Shown: positions 1 through 7,953, counted from the first letter of the stretch. The stretch is DNA of 10,103 nt from Bacillota bacterium (GCA_023443485.1 JAEZUH010000039.1:1-10103), one strand, 5' to 3'. Made by a program: numbers and translations. The notes: generated by a model not told the origin, from the letters alone.

Positions 1-170
1 AATATGCATTACCATTACTTGAAGTAATTGATAGCGAAAGTGAGTTCTTCCCTGTCGCTGAAAGATTAATCAGAATGTTAAAATTCTTTGAAAATCTTCC
101 CGATGAGTGGGTGCCATGCAATTCCTTGATGCGCGAATTCATCGGTGGCTCTTGCTACGCAGATGTGTAA
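1..170 (+). CDS. Nucleoside kinase (uridine kinase family), C-terminal fragment
   Basis: An open frame enters from the left edge and ends at TAA (168-170), giving about 55 residues. Its end contains a VPCNSLMREFIGGSCYADV-like tail (bases 111-167). From memory, the bacterial nucleoside kinases that fuse a TGS/tRNA-synthetase-like N-terminal half to a P-loop uridine kinase half finish with a very similar 'VP-NS-LREFIGGS-' tail. Those proteins phosphorylate nucleosides in the cytoplasm, as a salvage step. The P-loop and the N-terminal half lie outside the window, so the substrate cannot be judged. It is the only plus-strand gene here and faces the minus-strand cluster tail to tail. The family call rests only on the short tail but the match is distinctive. 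Confidence 0.75.
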   Translation, partial: YALPLLEVIDSESEFFPVAERLIRMLKFFENLPDEWVPCNSLMREFIGGSCYADV

Positions 171-193
171 TATTTGCAAAAAAATAAAAAAAT

Positions 194-217
194 AAGGGAA
201 TTTTAATTCCCTTTTTT
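194..217. terminator. Bidirectional Rho-independent terminator
   Basis: A 9-bp inverted repeat (AAGGGAATT / AATTCCCTT, loop of two T) spans 194-213. On the plus strand it is followed by a run of T (212-217) and ends the nucleoside kinase transcript. On the minus strand the same hairpin is followed by a long U-rich tail complementary to the A-rich stretch 176-192, and ends the addB-addA-DUF5677 transcript. The stop codon of the minus-strand gene (203-205) lies in the hairpin loop region, so the last codons of that gene are part of the terminator stem. Confidence 0.8.
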
Positions 218-1339
218 CTTACCCTTTTCCTGTAATACTTTAAAATTTGCACTTTCTCGCTTGTGAATATTCACGAGTTGCGAGTAATAAACGCTCCTCA
301 TCGCCTCGTATCTTTTCATTTGTTCAGGACTGACTTCTTTAGAAAATAATGAGACAAATATTTTTTCTAAACGGAAGAAAGATTCATAAAGACTGAGGAG
401 AGTAATATAATAAAAATAGTCACGATTTGAATATATTAACATTGGGGTACTGTGAATGATTTCGGAGCTCATTTCGTAGCGGGAATTATAAAGAGATAAA
501 CCGGCGACTTTTTCTAGTCCATCGCGGAAATTTAGTTTAAAAGAAGGATCCTTCTCAACTTCTGGAATAGCGTATAGCCAGCCATATTCAATGTATTTTT
601 TTATGTCTTTGCTCTTCAGGTCGTATTGTTTCATTTCTTCTTTCATTTGATTGAAGATTTCGGTTTGTTTATCTTTATTTTCCATCACGTCTTTAAAAGC
701 AATTCCATATTGCATATGTTTCAAATATCGATTAATTAGGGGACTGCCAAAATGCTCCAAAAGCATGAGTGTGCATTCACATTCATGAAGGGTTCTCCAA
801 GATGAGAAAGCTTCCGTTTCAAAGCCATCGACCAAAAGCGATAAGGAACACTTAGCGATGCTGAGTGACTTCATAAGCAAGTCGGTAATTAATGTAGATG
901 CCGGATCGTTCTTATCGTATTTTTGCAAAATATTGAGGGTGAAATTGATATAGACGCTGAGAGATGATATCGGTGGAAAATAAGAATTGGCGATTCGCCT
1001 TTCCTTATGTTGAAGTTTAGAAAGGCTAATATACTTATCGGCGACAATCGAAGCCATCGAAGCTTTGATGTTTTCATTTTTAACAAATTCATCGATTTGT
1101 TCAGGAGATCGAACAACGATACTATATAAAAATTCTCCAATACAATATTCGATAATCTCTAGAGAATTTACATTAACAATTGTCTCAAATGGGGCCATAT
1201 CGGCTAGTTGAGAAATGGCCTCCATTGCTAAATCATAGACTTCAAAAACGAAATCTTTGTCTAATGAAGAAGGAACCTTCAAAAAATCAATAATCTTAAA
1301 TACTTGTTCTTTACCAAGAGCGTTTATTTTCTTATCCAA
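203..1339 (-). CDS. DUF5677-like protein of unknown function, coupled to addA
   Basis: This is a soluble, largely alpha-helical 378-residue protein with no signal peptide and no clear membrane helix. The middle and C-terminal part resembles DUF5677 proteins: a helix with repeated Leu/Ala (about 150-172), a segment SSWRTLHECE (179-188) with conserved-looking Arg182 and Glu186, and later a helix with SSEIIHSTP (291-299) carrying a conserved-looking His296. The family assignment is from memory. No biochemical function is established for the family that I know of. The N-terminal 120 residues are not recognised. The C-terminus is lysine-rich (EKGKKKGN). The start is a TTG at 1337-1339, chosen because GGGGAGG lies 9 bases upstream. 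It overlaps the end of addA by 8 bases, so translation is probably coupled. It is the last gene of the addBA transcript. A role in DNA repair or phage defence would be inferred from position only. Confidence 0.7.
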   Translation of the reverse strand: MDKKINALGKEQVFKIIDFLKVPSSLDKDFVFEVYDLAMEAISQLADMAPFETIVNVNSLEIIEYCIGEFLYSIVVRSPEQIDEFVKNENIKASMASIVADKYISLSKLQHKERRIANSYFPPISSLSVYINFTLNILQKYDKNDPASTLITDLLMKSLSIAKCSLSLLVDGFETEAFSSWRTLHECECTLMLLEHFGSPLINRYLKHMQYGIAFKDVMENKDKQTEIFNQMKEEMKQYDLKSKDIKKYIEYGWLYAIPEVEKDPSFKLNFRDGLEKVAGLSLYNSRYEMSSEIIHSTPMLIYSNRDYFYYITLLSLYESFFRLEKIFVSLFSKEVSPEQMKRYEAMRSVYYSQLVNIHKRESANFKVLQEKGKKKGN

Positions 1340-4300
1340 TTTCTCTTTCCTCCCCTGTCATCGCGCTGACTAGATATAAGCGAATTGGTTTATCGCTGAT
1401 ACTTTTAATATAATCCCGATAAACATACAATTGTTTAATGTATTGTTCATCATCGAGGTTTTTGAGCTTAAAATCAACAATAATAATTTCATCGTTTTTA
1501 ATAATCAAACAGTCAATTATTCCATGTACTTCATTTATTTCATCATAAAATTCATATTCATGACGAAGATTTTCGTTTTTAACGTTCTTAAAAATTGAGG
1601 TATTTAAAACGTTCGAAACGCATCTTGCTAATTGCTCATTTTTAATAAAAGATAGGTCTTTATTTTCATAATCGACAATCTCTAAAAGATGATGCAGTTG
1701 AGATCCAAAATCTAGAAGCGCAGAATCTGCCACCACGCTCATTTTCTTACTCGCTGTTTTCTTTTCAACCGCTTTAAAAGGTAACGAAATTTCCTTAATA
1801 TTTATCATTTTAATTAGTTTTTGCTGACTTTTTGGATTAATTGAAGCGTTTTTTAATAAATAATTTACGCCAATTTGATTTGGCAATTCTAAATACTCAA
1901 GAAAGTCTTTAAAGGATTTCGCCTGTCTAAGATTGCCAATGAATGAAGCCTTTTCATTTTGAGGATATAAGAAAATCAACTGCTCTCTTACTCTTGTTAT
2001 TGCGACATAGAATAATCGTAATTTTTCTTCAAAATCATCGCTGAGAAATTTCTCTTTAATTAAATAATGAGGGAAGGAATCAAATTCAAAATCAGTGGGC
2101 AAAGGAAAGAAAATTCCATAAAGAGGAGAGGCAAGAAATTGGGTATTAACTTCCTTGCGATAGAAGCTCTTGAATAATCCTGGTAAATAGACAATTGGGT
2201 ATTCTAATCCTTTGGAACGATGAATGGTAATTAATGTAACCGCATTGTTTTGTTTTTCTTTACGAGCGACTTTTACTTCTAAACCATAGTTGGTCAGCTC
2301 ATCAAAATACGAAGAAAATTCGTCGATTGAAAAGCCAAGGTCATCCATCGACTTGGTAAAGGTAAGAAAAGTATCAACCATCTCAACATTGTTGTTAATT
2401 TTATCGAGGGTTAATAGCTTATGATAAATATCAAATTCTTCGTAAAGAGCATGAAGTATCTCATACAATGAGTGGTCTTTGGTTTGTTCCACTATTCTCT
2501 CAACCCTTTGATACAAGTCTGTGTGGGGATAAAGTTTATTTTTAACAATTTCGAATATCTCTTGATCAGGTAGGCGCAACAAGAAGGAACGAGAAATTGC
2601 GACATAAGCATGGCTAAAAGTATCATCAATCGTTCTCTTTGCCACACCAGAGAATAAGGTGATGAGATTTTTTGTCACAAAGCCAAGCATCGAATTATCA
2701 ATTCTTTCATCTCTAATGATGTTTAAAGGAATACCTAAGGTAGAAAAATAACGCTGATATTTTTCAAAGTCGCTGCCGCGATCGACAATGATAGCGAAGT
2801 CACTATATTTTACAAAGCGGTTGCTATTAATTTCCTTGTCGTAAATTAAACAATGATCATTAATTTTATTGAGAATATCATCAGCAATGATAGCAATTTC
2901 TTTATTTACATTGTCATCATTTTTTTCACTTGGATATCGATAAATTTTTGGTTGATAGTTTGAGTTTTCTTTATCGCTTTCGCCATAAATAACTGGTTCG
3001 TAAACGAATTGATGACCATCTTCATAATTAATGATGTTATATCTTGGGTCCATGAGTTTGGCAAAGGACTCATTGATGAATTCAATGATTTGATGACGAG
3101 ACCGGAAACTGATGTTTAAATCAATTTCCCGACCTCCTTGATTCTTTTTATAGGCACTGAATTTGTCTTGGAAGATTTGACAGTTGGCATTACGAAAACG
3201 ATAGATAGATTGTTTGACATCTCCCACCATGTATAAATTATCGCGAGCTAAAGCCTGAATAACTCGCTCTTGAACATCCGAAGTATCTTGATATTCATCA
3301 ACCATAATATAATCAAAGGCATTTCTAATTTCATCTTTGGCTTCGGATATAGATATAACTTCAAGTGCCATGCGAGCAATATCTGGAAAATCATAACTAT
3401 GGGTCTCTTTTTTGAAATTTAAAAATCTTTCCTCGATTGTTTTAACCATATCGATGAGAATTTGTGCAAATGGTTTATAAAGGGCGAAACTTTTTAAAAT
3501 ACTTTCTCGGTGACCGAAATGATGTTTTTTCCATGTTGAAAAAGTCTCGGCGATATAACTACGCAAAGGTTTATCTTCTTCAGGGCAATTCGATTTTTGT
3601 TTTGGGAATGACAAAGCATCGAGTGAATCGGAAAATTGGTTGTAGTCTTGGGCATTAGTTAGTTGATTGAGAACTTCGCAAATTCCATTGCTATCATCAA
3701 TATCACTAAGTGATTCGCTCAAGGTTCTTAGTTCTCGGAAAGTAGAGAGACCTCGCTGAAAATAATCTTCAACATAAGAGCAGATTAGTTTTTCATCGTA
3801 GCATTCTTCGGAAATAAAATGAAAAAATGAATCTTTATCAATCTTCAGATTGGCTATTTTTAGTATTTGTTCGACATAATCTCTTAAAACTTGATCGCTT
3901 TTCAAACAGAATGTATTAATCATCTGAATGAAAAGTGGATTATGCGAAAGATAGTATTCATGGAAAACTTGATCAATAATCTTCTTCTTTTGAATATTAA
4001 GCAAACTAGAGTCCATCACGTTGATATCACTGGGAATATGGAGAAATGAACTATATTTCTTAACCAAATATAGACTAAAGGCATCGAACGTTTCAATGTG
4101 AGCAGCTTCAAGTTCGCTTGTTAAATGACTGGTGCTAGAATCACCTAATATTTTGTCGCGAAGTCGAATTTTCATTTCACTAGCCGCAGCGTTGGTAAAA
4201 GTTAAAACTAAAAATTTGGATAGTGAGTGGCCAGATTTAACGATTTGAAAAATGCGTTCAGTTAAAACAGCGGTTTTGCCACTTCCCGCTCCGGCAGACA

Positions 4301-4364
4301 CCAAAACATTGCTCCCGAGAGTTTGAATAGCGTCGAGTTGATTTTTTGACCATTTAAATCCCAC
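1332..4364 (-). CDS. addA: AddA helicase-nuclease subunit of AddAB (RexA)
   Basis: AddA is the motor and 3'-strand nuclease subunit of the AddAB complex, which unwinds and resects double-strand DNA ends before RecA loading. It is an SF1A (UvrD/RecB-like) helicase. Q motif Gln9; Walker A AGAGSGKT (24-31); motif Ia LTFTNAAASEM (54-64); Walker B VDEYQDTSD (355-363); motif III MVGDVKQSIYRFRNA (379-393); motif IV SFRSR (419-423); motif V TIHRSKGLEYPIV (713-725); motif VI LFYVAITRVRE (784-794). The C-terminal RecB-type nuclease shows His891, Asp951, Asp964 and Lys966 (VDFK) and a QLYVY element (978-982), so both activities look intact. At 1010 residues it is clearly shorter than B. subtilis AddA (about 1230). 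The GTG start at 4362-4364 is supported by GAGGAG 10 bases upstream. It overlaps addB by 11 bases. Confidence 0.96.
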   Translation of the reverse strand: MGFKWSKNQLDAIQTLGSNVLVSAGAGSGKTAVLTERIFQIVKSGHSLSKFLVLTFTNAAASEMKIRLRDKILGDSSTSHLTSELEAAHIETFDAFSLYLVKKYSSFLHIPSDINVMDSSLLNIQKKKIIDQVFHEYYLSHNPLFIQMINTFCLKSDQVLRDYVEQILKIANLKIDKDSFFHFISEECYDEKLICSYVEDYFQRGLSTFRELRTLSESLSDIDDSNGICEVLNQLTNAQDYNQFSDSLDALSFPKQKSNCPEEDKPLRSYIAETFSTWKKHHFGHRESILKSFALYKPFAQILIDMVKTIEERFLNFKKETHSYDFPDIARMALEVISISEAKDEIRNAFDYIMVDEYQDTSDVQERVIQALARDNLYMVGDVKQSIYRFRNANCQIFQDKFSAYKKNQGGREIDLNISFRSRHQIIEFINESFAKLMDPRYNIINYEDGHQFVYEPVIYGESDKENSNYQPKIYRYPSEKNDDNVNKEIAIIADDILNKINDHCLIYDKEINSNRFVKYSDFAIIVDRGSDFEKYQRYFSTLGIPLNIIRDERIDNSMLGFVTKNLITLFSGVAKRTIDDTFSHAYVAISRSFLLRLPDQEIFEIVKNKLYPHTDLYQRVERIVEQTKDHSLYEILHALYEEFDIYHKLLTLDKINNNVEMVDTFLTFTKSMDDLGFSIDEFSSYFDELTNYGLEVKVARKEKQNNAVTLITIHRSKGLEYPIVYLPGLFKSFYRKEVNTQFLASPLYGIFFPLPTDFEFDSFPHYLIKEKFLSDDFEEKLRLFYVAITRVREQLIFLYPQNEKASFIGNLRQAKSFKDFLEYLELPNQIGVNYLLKNASINPKSQQKLIKMINIKEISLPFKAVEKKTASKKMSVVADSALLDFGSQLHHLLEIVDYENKDLSFIKNEQLARCVSNVLNTSIFKNVKNENLRHEYEFYDEINEVHGIIDCLIIKNDEIIIVDFKLKNLDDEQYIKQLYVYRDYIKSISDKPIRLYLVSAMTGEEREIG
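1349..1355 (-). promoter_or_regulatory. Ribosome binding site inside addA that fixes the TTG start
   Basis: GGGGAGG on the minus strand lies 9 bases before the TTG at 1337-1339, within the last codons of addA. It is a strong Shine-Dalgarno sequence and supports the unusual TTG start and the 8-base overlap. Confidence 0.75.
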
Positions 4365-6684
4365 TGTCTTCTATCTCCTCTTGTTTCATGTCCTTTGGAA
4401 AAACTTTTTGCTCGTGTTTAACATAGCAGATATCGTTAAATGGGCAGCGTTTGCAGGGGCCTTCTTGATCCAAAAATTGAGGCTTAACGGGAAAGAGATT
4501 TTGCCGAATCTTTTTATTCCCTTCAACAAAAAGTTGCAATGCGGTATCACTAAGAGATTGAAAATAATCTTTAGTTTGCACATGGCTATACCTATAGAAT
4601 TGGTTAGTTTTAGTTAAGCGAAGACTTTTAATAAATGCAGATTCTTCTCCTGGCATCCCAAATGTATCATCAAAACTATGAATGATACCGATATCATCGA
4701 TGACATAGCCATCTAATTTAAGATAATTTGGAATTAAGGCGTTTTCTTTTTCTTCTCTACCGATCGAATCAGGAATAATGTGATGGATGAAGAGACCCGA
4801 TAAGAAATAATCTTTAAATTGAGGAGATTGACTTGTCAAAAGTGCATAAGTTGGTAGCTGAAAAGAACTTCCAAATTCGACTAAACTTGGATTGAATGTC
4901 TCCTTACCGGTTTTATAATCCAAAAGAAACATGTATTGATTATCACAAATTACTATTTTATCGATGATACCCTCTACTGATGTGTTTTTATCAATCGGAA
5001 TAGAGAGAAACTTTTCAGTATAAATCTGAGTCTTTTTCATTTTTGAATCGTGTAGTTGAATAGCATCTACTGCCACTTTAATATCCGCTTTTAATTGAAA
5101 GAGAAGCACTTGTTCCTCTTCACTGAAATGATAATCGCTGCTATTTAAGGCGGTTTGATAGGATTTTTCAAAATCAAAATTTTCTTGATACATATCTTGG
5201 AAAATGTGATGAGCAGCAGTGCCTAATGCGGAACTAAAATTTCCAGAAAAGGGATCAAGTTTGAGCCCAAAAGAGGCATAATACTGAAAGGGACAGGCAT
5301 AATAAGTTTTCATCTTGGAGTATGAATGTTTAAGAGGCATTACATCATCGAATACTTTTGCCCCAGAAAAATCGTTATCGTAAGAATCATAAGGAATGGA
5401 AATCAGTTCTTTTAAAGCATCGAAGTCTTCATGCTTCTCTTGATAGAACTTGTTTAAATCAAAAAGGGACCCTAAAGTCATCTCAGCAAAAATTTTACTG
5501 TAATAAATTTTAGGTAGATTCGCTTCAATTATTTTCATATTCCATATTTTGGCAAAAGGAGATGGATAAAAATGATTGGCGGCATACCTTTCGGAGTATG
5601 AGAAATAGTAATGATTATCTTGAGCAAAGAAAGATGTCAAAATGTGAGATGAAATTTTTCCTTTTTCAAGAGAGGTATTAAGCGAAATAACAGCTTTTTC
5701 TTGATCAGTTAGATAATCGTTATCTTGGTAAGACATAGGGAATAATCCCTCGCGAAAACCAAGTACAAATATATGAGCGTCTTTTACCATAATTGGTTCA
5801 CTAATTAAATTAATGGCAGGATGGTAAACCTCATCGGGAATTCGATGGCTCTTCAAAGAAGAAATAAGATATTGGTATTGTGTTTCAAAGCTAAATCGCT
5901 CATCAGCAACCTCTTTAACGATGTCATTTAAAATGGTTTTATTTTCTTCGGAAATCGCCATTTGATTAACGCTATCGATGGCCATCTTTAAATCTCTACT
6001 TTGACGATAAACCTTTAAAAAATCGCACACAAAATTTTGACTATATAAATTTAGAGATGAGGGAATGTTGATTTTAAAATGAAAATCCTTTTGGAATTGA
6101 TCAAGATAGTAATAGTAATTTGGATCGGAACAATAGATATAAATATTGTTTGAGCTAACCCCAGAATCCAGCAAAGAAGAAATCTGATTTAAGCAAGAGA
6201 GAGACTCTTCAAATATTGTTGGATGTTGGCTAATTGTATAACCACTTTGAACAAAATCGCTCGAGTGAATAATCATTTTACAACCTAGAGAATTTAATGA
6301 CCCAATAAGTTCTTTGTCCAAAACAGAATAGCCAAAAACATCCACGCTTTTGTTCTTAAAAAGTCTGATCAAATATGAATCTTTTTTTATCAGACCTAGA
6401 CTATCCATTTCTTCTTTAATTCTAAGAAGATATTTAAATTTATCGGCAGAAAAATCATTTTCAATGAAAGGAAGCAATTGAACAATTTTTATCGCCACAT
6501 CAACAGAAACGTTTTCCAATATCATGATCTCTTTAACAGCCTGAGAATTTATTTCACCAAAAAAAGAAGCCAAAAAGTCTCGCTTATCAACTATCTTGAT
6601 ATCAGCAAAAGCATCAGTTTGACGATAGAAATTCAATAAACTCTTATGCATAGCATAGGGAGTAACAATATAACGTCTTGTCAT
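4354..6684 (-). CDS. addB: AddB nuclease subunit of AddAB (RexB), short form
   Basis: AddB is the second subunit of the AddAB end-resection machine and supplies a second nuclease and an iron-sulfur staple. A conserved AddB segment, VLGFREGLFP...DNDYLTDQEK, lies at 307-330. The C-terminal nuclease shows GTAAHH (488-493), GIIDK with Asp575, LLDYKTGK with Asp589 and Lys591, and QLPTY (609-613). Four cysteines fit the family's 4Fe-4S pattern: Cys464 (ACPFQYY) before the nuclease core, and Cys744, Cys747 and Cys753 (C-x2-C-x5-C) after it. The N-terminus starts directly with a beta-strand-like segment (RYIVTPY) and has no GxxGxGKT, so ATP binding is unlikely; Streptococcus RexB also lacks this motif. 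At 776 residues it is far below the usual 1100-1170. The ATG at 6682-6684 has no Shine-Dalgarno sequence; see the promoter entry. Confidence 0.93.
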   Translation of the reverse strand: MTRRYIVTPYAMHKSLLNFYRQTDAFADIKIVDKRDFLASFFGEINSQAVKEIMILENVSVDVAIKIVQLLPFIENDFSADKFKYLLRIKEEMDSLGLIKKDSYLIRLFKNKSVDVFGYSVLDKELIGSLNSLGCKMIIHSSDFVQSGYTISQHPTIFEESLSCLNQISSLLDSGVSSNNIYIYCSDPNYYYYLDQFQKDFHFKINIPSSLNLYSQNFVCDFLKVYRQSRDLKMAIDSVNQMAISEENKTILNDIVKEVADERFSFETQYQYLISSLKSHRIPDEVYHPAINLISEPIMVKDAHIFVLGFREGLFPMSYQDNDYLTDQEKAVISLNTSLEKGKISSHILTSFFAQDNHYYFSYSERYAANHFYPSPFAKIWNMKIIEANLPKIYYSKIFAEMTLGSLFDLNKFYQEKHEDFDALKELISIPYDSYDNDFSGAKVFDDVMPLKHSYSKMKTYYACPFQYYASFGLKLDPFSGNFSSALGTAAHHIFQDMYQENFDFEKSYQTALNSSDYHFSEEEQVLLFQLKADIKVAVDAIQLHDSKMKKTQIYTEKFLSIPIDKNTSVEGIIDKIVICDNQYMFLLDYKTGKETFNPSLVEFGSSFQLPTYALLTSQSPQFKDYFLSGLFIHHIIPDSIGREEKENALIPNYLKLDGYVIDDIGIIHSFDDTFGMPGEESAFIKSLRLTKTNQFYRYSHVQTKDYFQSLSDTALQLFVEGNKKIRQNLFPVKPQFLDQEGPCKRCPFNDICYVKHEQKVFPKDMKQEEIEDSGI
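4375..4380 (-). promoter_or_regulatory. Ribosome binding site inside addB that fixes the GTG start of addA
   Basis: GAGGAG on the minus strand, 10 bases upstream of the GTG start of addA, is encoded within the last residues of AddB (EEIEDSGI). It explains how addA is started inside the upstream gene. Confidence 0.75.
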
Positions 6685-6690
6685 GAAAAT

Positions 6691-6719
6691 ATTATAGATA
6701 ATATCAATATAGATATCAA
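6691..6719 (-). promoter_or_regulatory. Promoter of the addB-addA operon; transcript probably leaderless
   Basis: On the minus strand TTGATA (6714-6719) and TATAAT (6691-6696) are separated by exactly 17 bases, very close to the sigma-A consensus. The A of the addB ATG is the seventh base after the -10 box, which is where transcription normally begins. With no Shine-Dalgarno sequence visible before the ATG, this suggests an mRNA that starts at or within a base or two of the start codon. Two copies of ATTGATAT (6713-6720 and 6701-6708) cover the -35 box and the spacer. Confidence 0.7.
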
Positions 6720-6741
6720 TGCAAGCATCGGGAGGAGTCGA

Positions 6742-6764
6742 TAAAAAAGAGCCCGGAGGCTCTT
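6742..6764 (-). terminator. Rho-independent terminator of the lipoprotein gene
   Basis: On the minus strand AAGAGCC-TCCG-GGCTCTT forms a 7-bp GC-containing stem with a four-base loop (6747-6764) followed by TTTTTT (6743-6748, overlapping the stem end). It lies 27 bases after the lipoprotein stop codon and separates that gene from the addB promoter. Confidence 0.88.
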
Positions 6765-6790
6765 ATAGTGTAAATCAAGTTAACTATTAA

Positions 6791-7924
6791 CTAGTTGGCA
6801 GGATTCATTACTTGGTAGGAACTTAAATCTGTTGGGAGAACGACATTGACATCTTCGCCATATTTCATTCTTAAATCAGATTTGAGAGCGGCGTTGACTT
6901 TAACTCCATCGCCACCTTCGCCAGTGATAACTTCACTTAAAGAAGTATCAATAGTAACATCGATATCAACCAAGAAATCAGTCAATAAAGCATCTTCATT
7001 GAGCAAGATTGTAACTTTTAAAGCTCCGACTTTTAGGATTTTGCCAATCTCGGTAACAATTGCTTGGACTTCTTCTTCGGATGCTTCTGAATCCATCGAG
7101 GAAATAATGATTGTAGCTAAGGAGAGGATGTCTTCTTTGTTTAAATCAATTCCGATACCAAAGCTTCCATCTTCATAATCAAGAATTGTGATGTAATCGT
7201 CAAGGATTGCAAAGACTGGTTCATTGATTACTTCGCCGAGCATAGCGACGAGGTCTTCGCGAGCTGGTAATTCTTCAATGCCAGCAAGTCCTAACAAGGA
7301 GTCAAAAATTGGAAGAGCTTCTTCAGGAATGAGTCCAGGAACTTGGAATTTATCAGGAATTGAATCCATAATATTTTCCTCAACTGGTTCACTGGATACG
7401 AGAGAAGAAATTGTGCTAATCACTTCTGGTATAAATTCGCGGAACTCAGGATCGGAAGCGTTAACGTAGAGGTTGCCACTTGCGACATAGGCAGCAAAAT
7501 CAATATCGCTAAATCCTAAATCAAGCATGGTCTCACTTTCTTCACCAAATTCAGCGCCAACGAAAACATCAAGTTTAAGATCATCGACTGTGACCTCGGC
7601 GGCCAAATCATCAAGCGAAGTGCTTGTTAAACCAGTTGCAGCAAATTTTGTTTTGACTGAAGTATCGACTTCGATAACTGTATAGCCGGTCTGCTCATTT
7701 GCAGTAGTGGCTAATCTAGCATCGACATGCGCTTTGCTTAAATTGAAATTAGCTTCAAATGAGTCTAAATCCAACATTGAGTCGTAAGCGCGACCAATCG
7801 CTTCAACGGTACTAGCTGCAGTTGCGGGTTGTCCGCCTGCTGGCAAAGTTCCAGCGCCCATTCCACCACAAGCGGAAAGGAGCAATGAACTTGTAGCAAC
7901 AATTAAAATTTTTTTAAGTTTCAT
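6791..7924 (-). CDS. Secreted lipoprotein of unknown function
   Basis: The N-terminus is a classic lipoprotein signal: KLKK, a hydrophobic core (6-17) and the lipobox LSAC, so Cys19 should be lipidated and the protein held on the outer face of the cell membrane. A Gly/Ala/Pro/Thr-rich linker (20-40) follows, then about 335 residues rich in Asp and Glu. Alternating stretches such as DDLKLDVFVGAEFG and ALKVTILLNEDALLTDFLVD look like the beta strands of a curved-sheet fold of the LolA/LppX kind, with helices between them; this is a guess from pattern, not a recognised match. I do not recognise the family and assign no function. The ATG start has AAAGGGGG 6 bases upstream. The gene has its own promoter and terminator. 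Its base composition is less AT-rich than its neighbours (36 of 60 G+C at 7801-7860, against 18 of 60 at 2401-2460 in addA). Confidence 0.85.
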   Translation of the reverse strand: MKLKKILIVATSSLLLSACGGMGAGTLPAGGQPATAASTVEAIGRAYDSMLDLDSFEANFNLSKAHVDARLATTANEQTGYTVIEVDTSVKTKFAATGLTSTSLDDLAAEVTVDDLKLDVFVGAEFGEESETMLDLGFSDIDFAAYVASGNLYVNASDPEFREFIPEVISTISSLVSSEPVEENIMDSIPDKFQVPGLIPEEALPIFDSLLGLAGIEELPAREDLVAMLGEVINEPVFAILDDYITILDYEDGSFGIGIDLNKEDILSLATIIISSMDSEASEEEVQAIVTEIGKILKVGALKVTILLNEDALLTDFLVDIDVTIDTSLSEVITGEGGDGVKVNAALKSDLRMKYGEDVNVVLPTDLSSYQVMNPAN

Positions 7925-7930
7925 AGTAAA

Positions 7931-7938
7931 CCCCCTTT
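7931..7938 (-). promoter_or_regulatory. Ribosome binding site of the lipoprotein gene
   Basis: AAAGGGGG on the minus strand lies 6 bases upstream of the ATG at 7922-7924. It is a purine-rich, slightly off-consensus Shine-Dalgarno sequence that agrees with the start chosen from the signal peptide. Confidence 0.65.
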
Positions 7939-7953
7939 ATTGTTGTCAAACAT

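Noticed and set aside
889..1140. 83-codon minus-strand frame inside the DUF5677-like gene
   Set aside because: Contained in the longer gene in a different frame, without a ribosome site or recognisable domain.
3464..4617. Short frames inside addA and addB on both strands
   Set aside because: They lie entirely within the motif-bearing coding sequence of addA or addB and show no family features.
203..6684. addB-addA-DUF5677 as a new phage-defence island
   Set aside because: AddAB is a core repair enzyme and no integrase, toxin, methylase or other defence gene is nearby; only the coupling of the unknown gene is reported.
6731..6770. GGAGGAG on the plus strand as a ribosome site for a small gene
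   Set aside because: No start codon at proper distance opens a frame of useful length; the sequence is explained by the flank of the lipoprotein terminator.
6846..7469. Two plus-strand frames of 110 and 81 codons opposite the lipoprotein gene
   Set aside because: Low-complexity Ser/Thr/Pro-rich antisense translations of an acidic protein gene, with no ribosome site and no recognisable motif.
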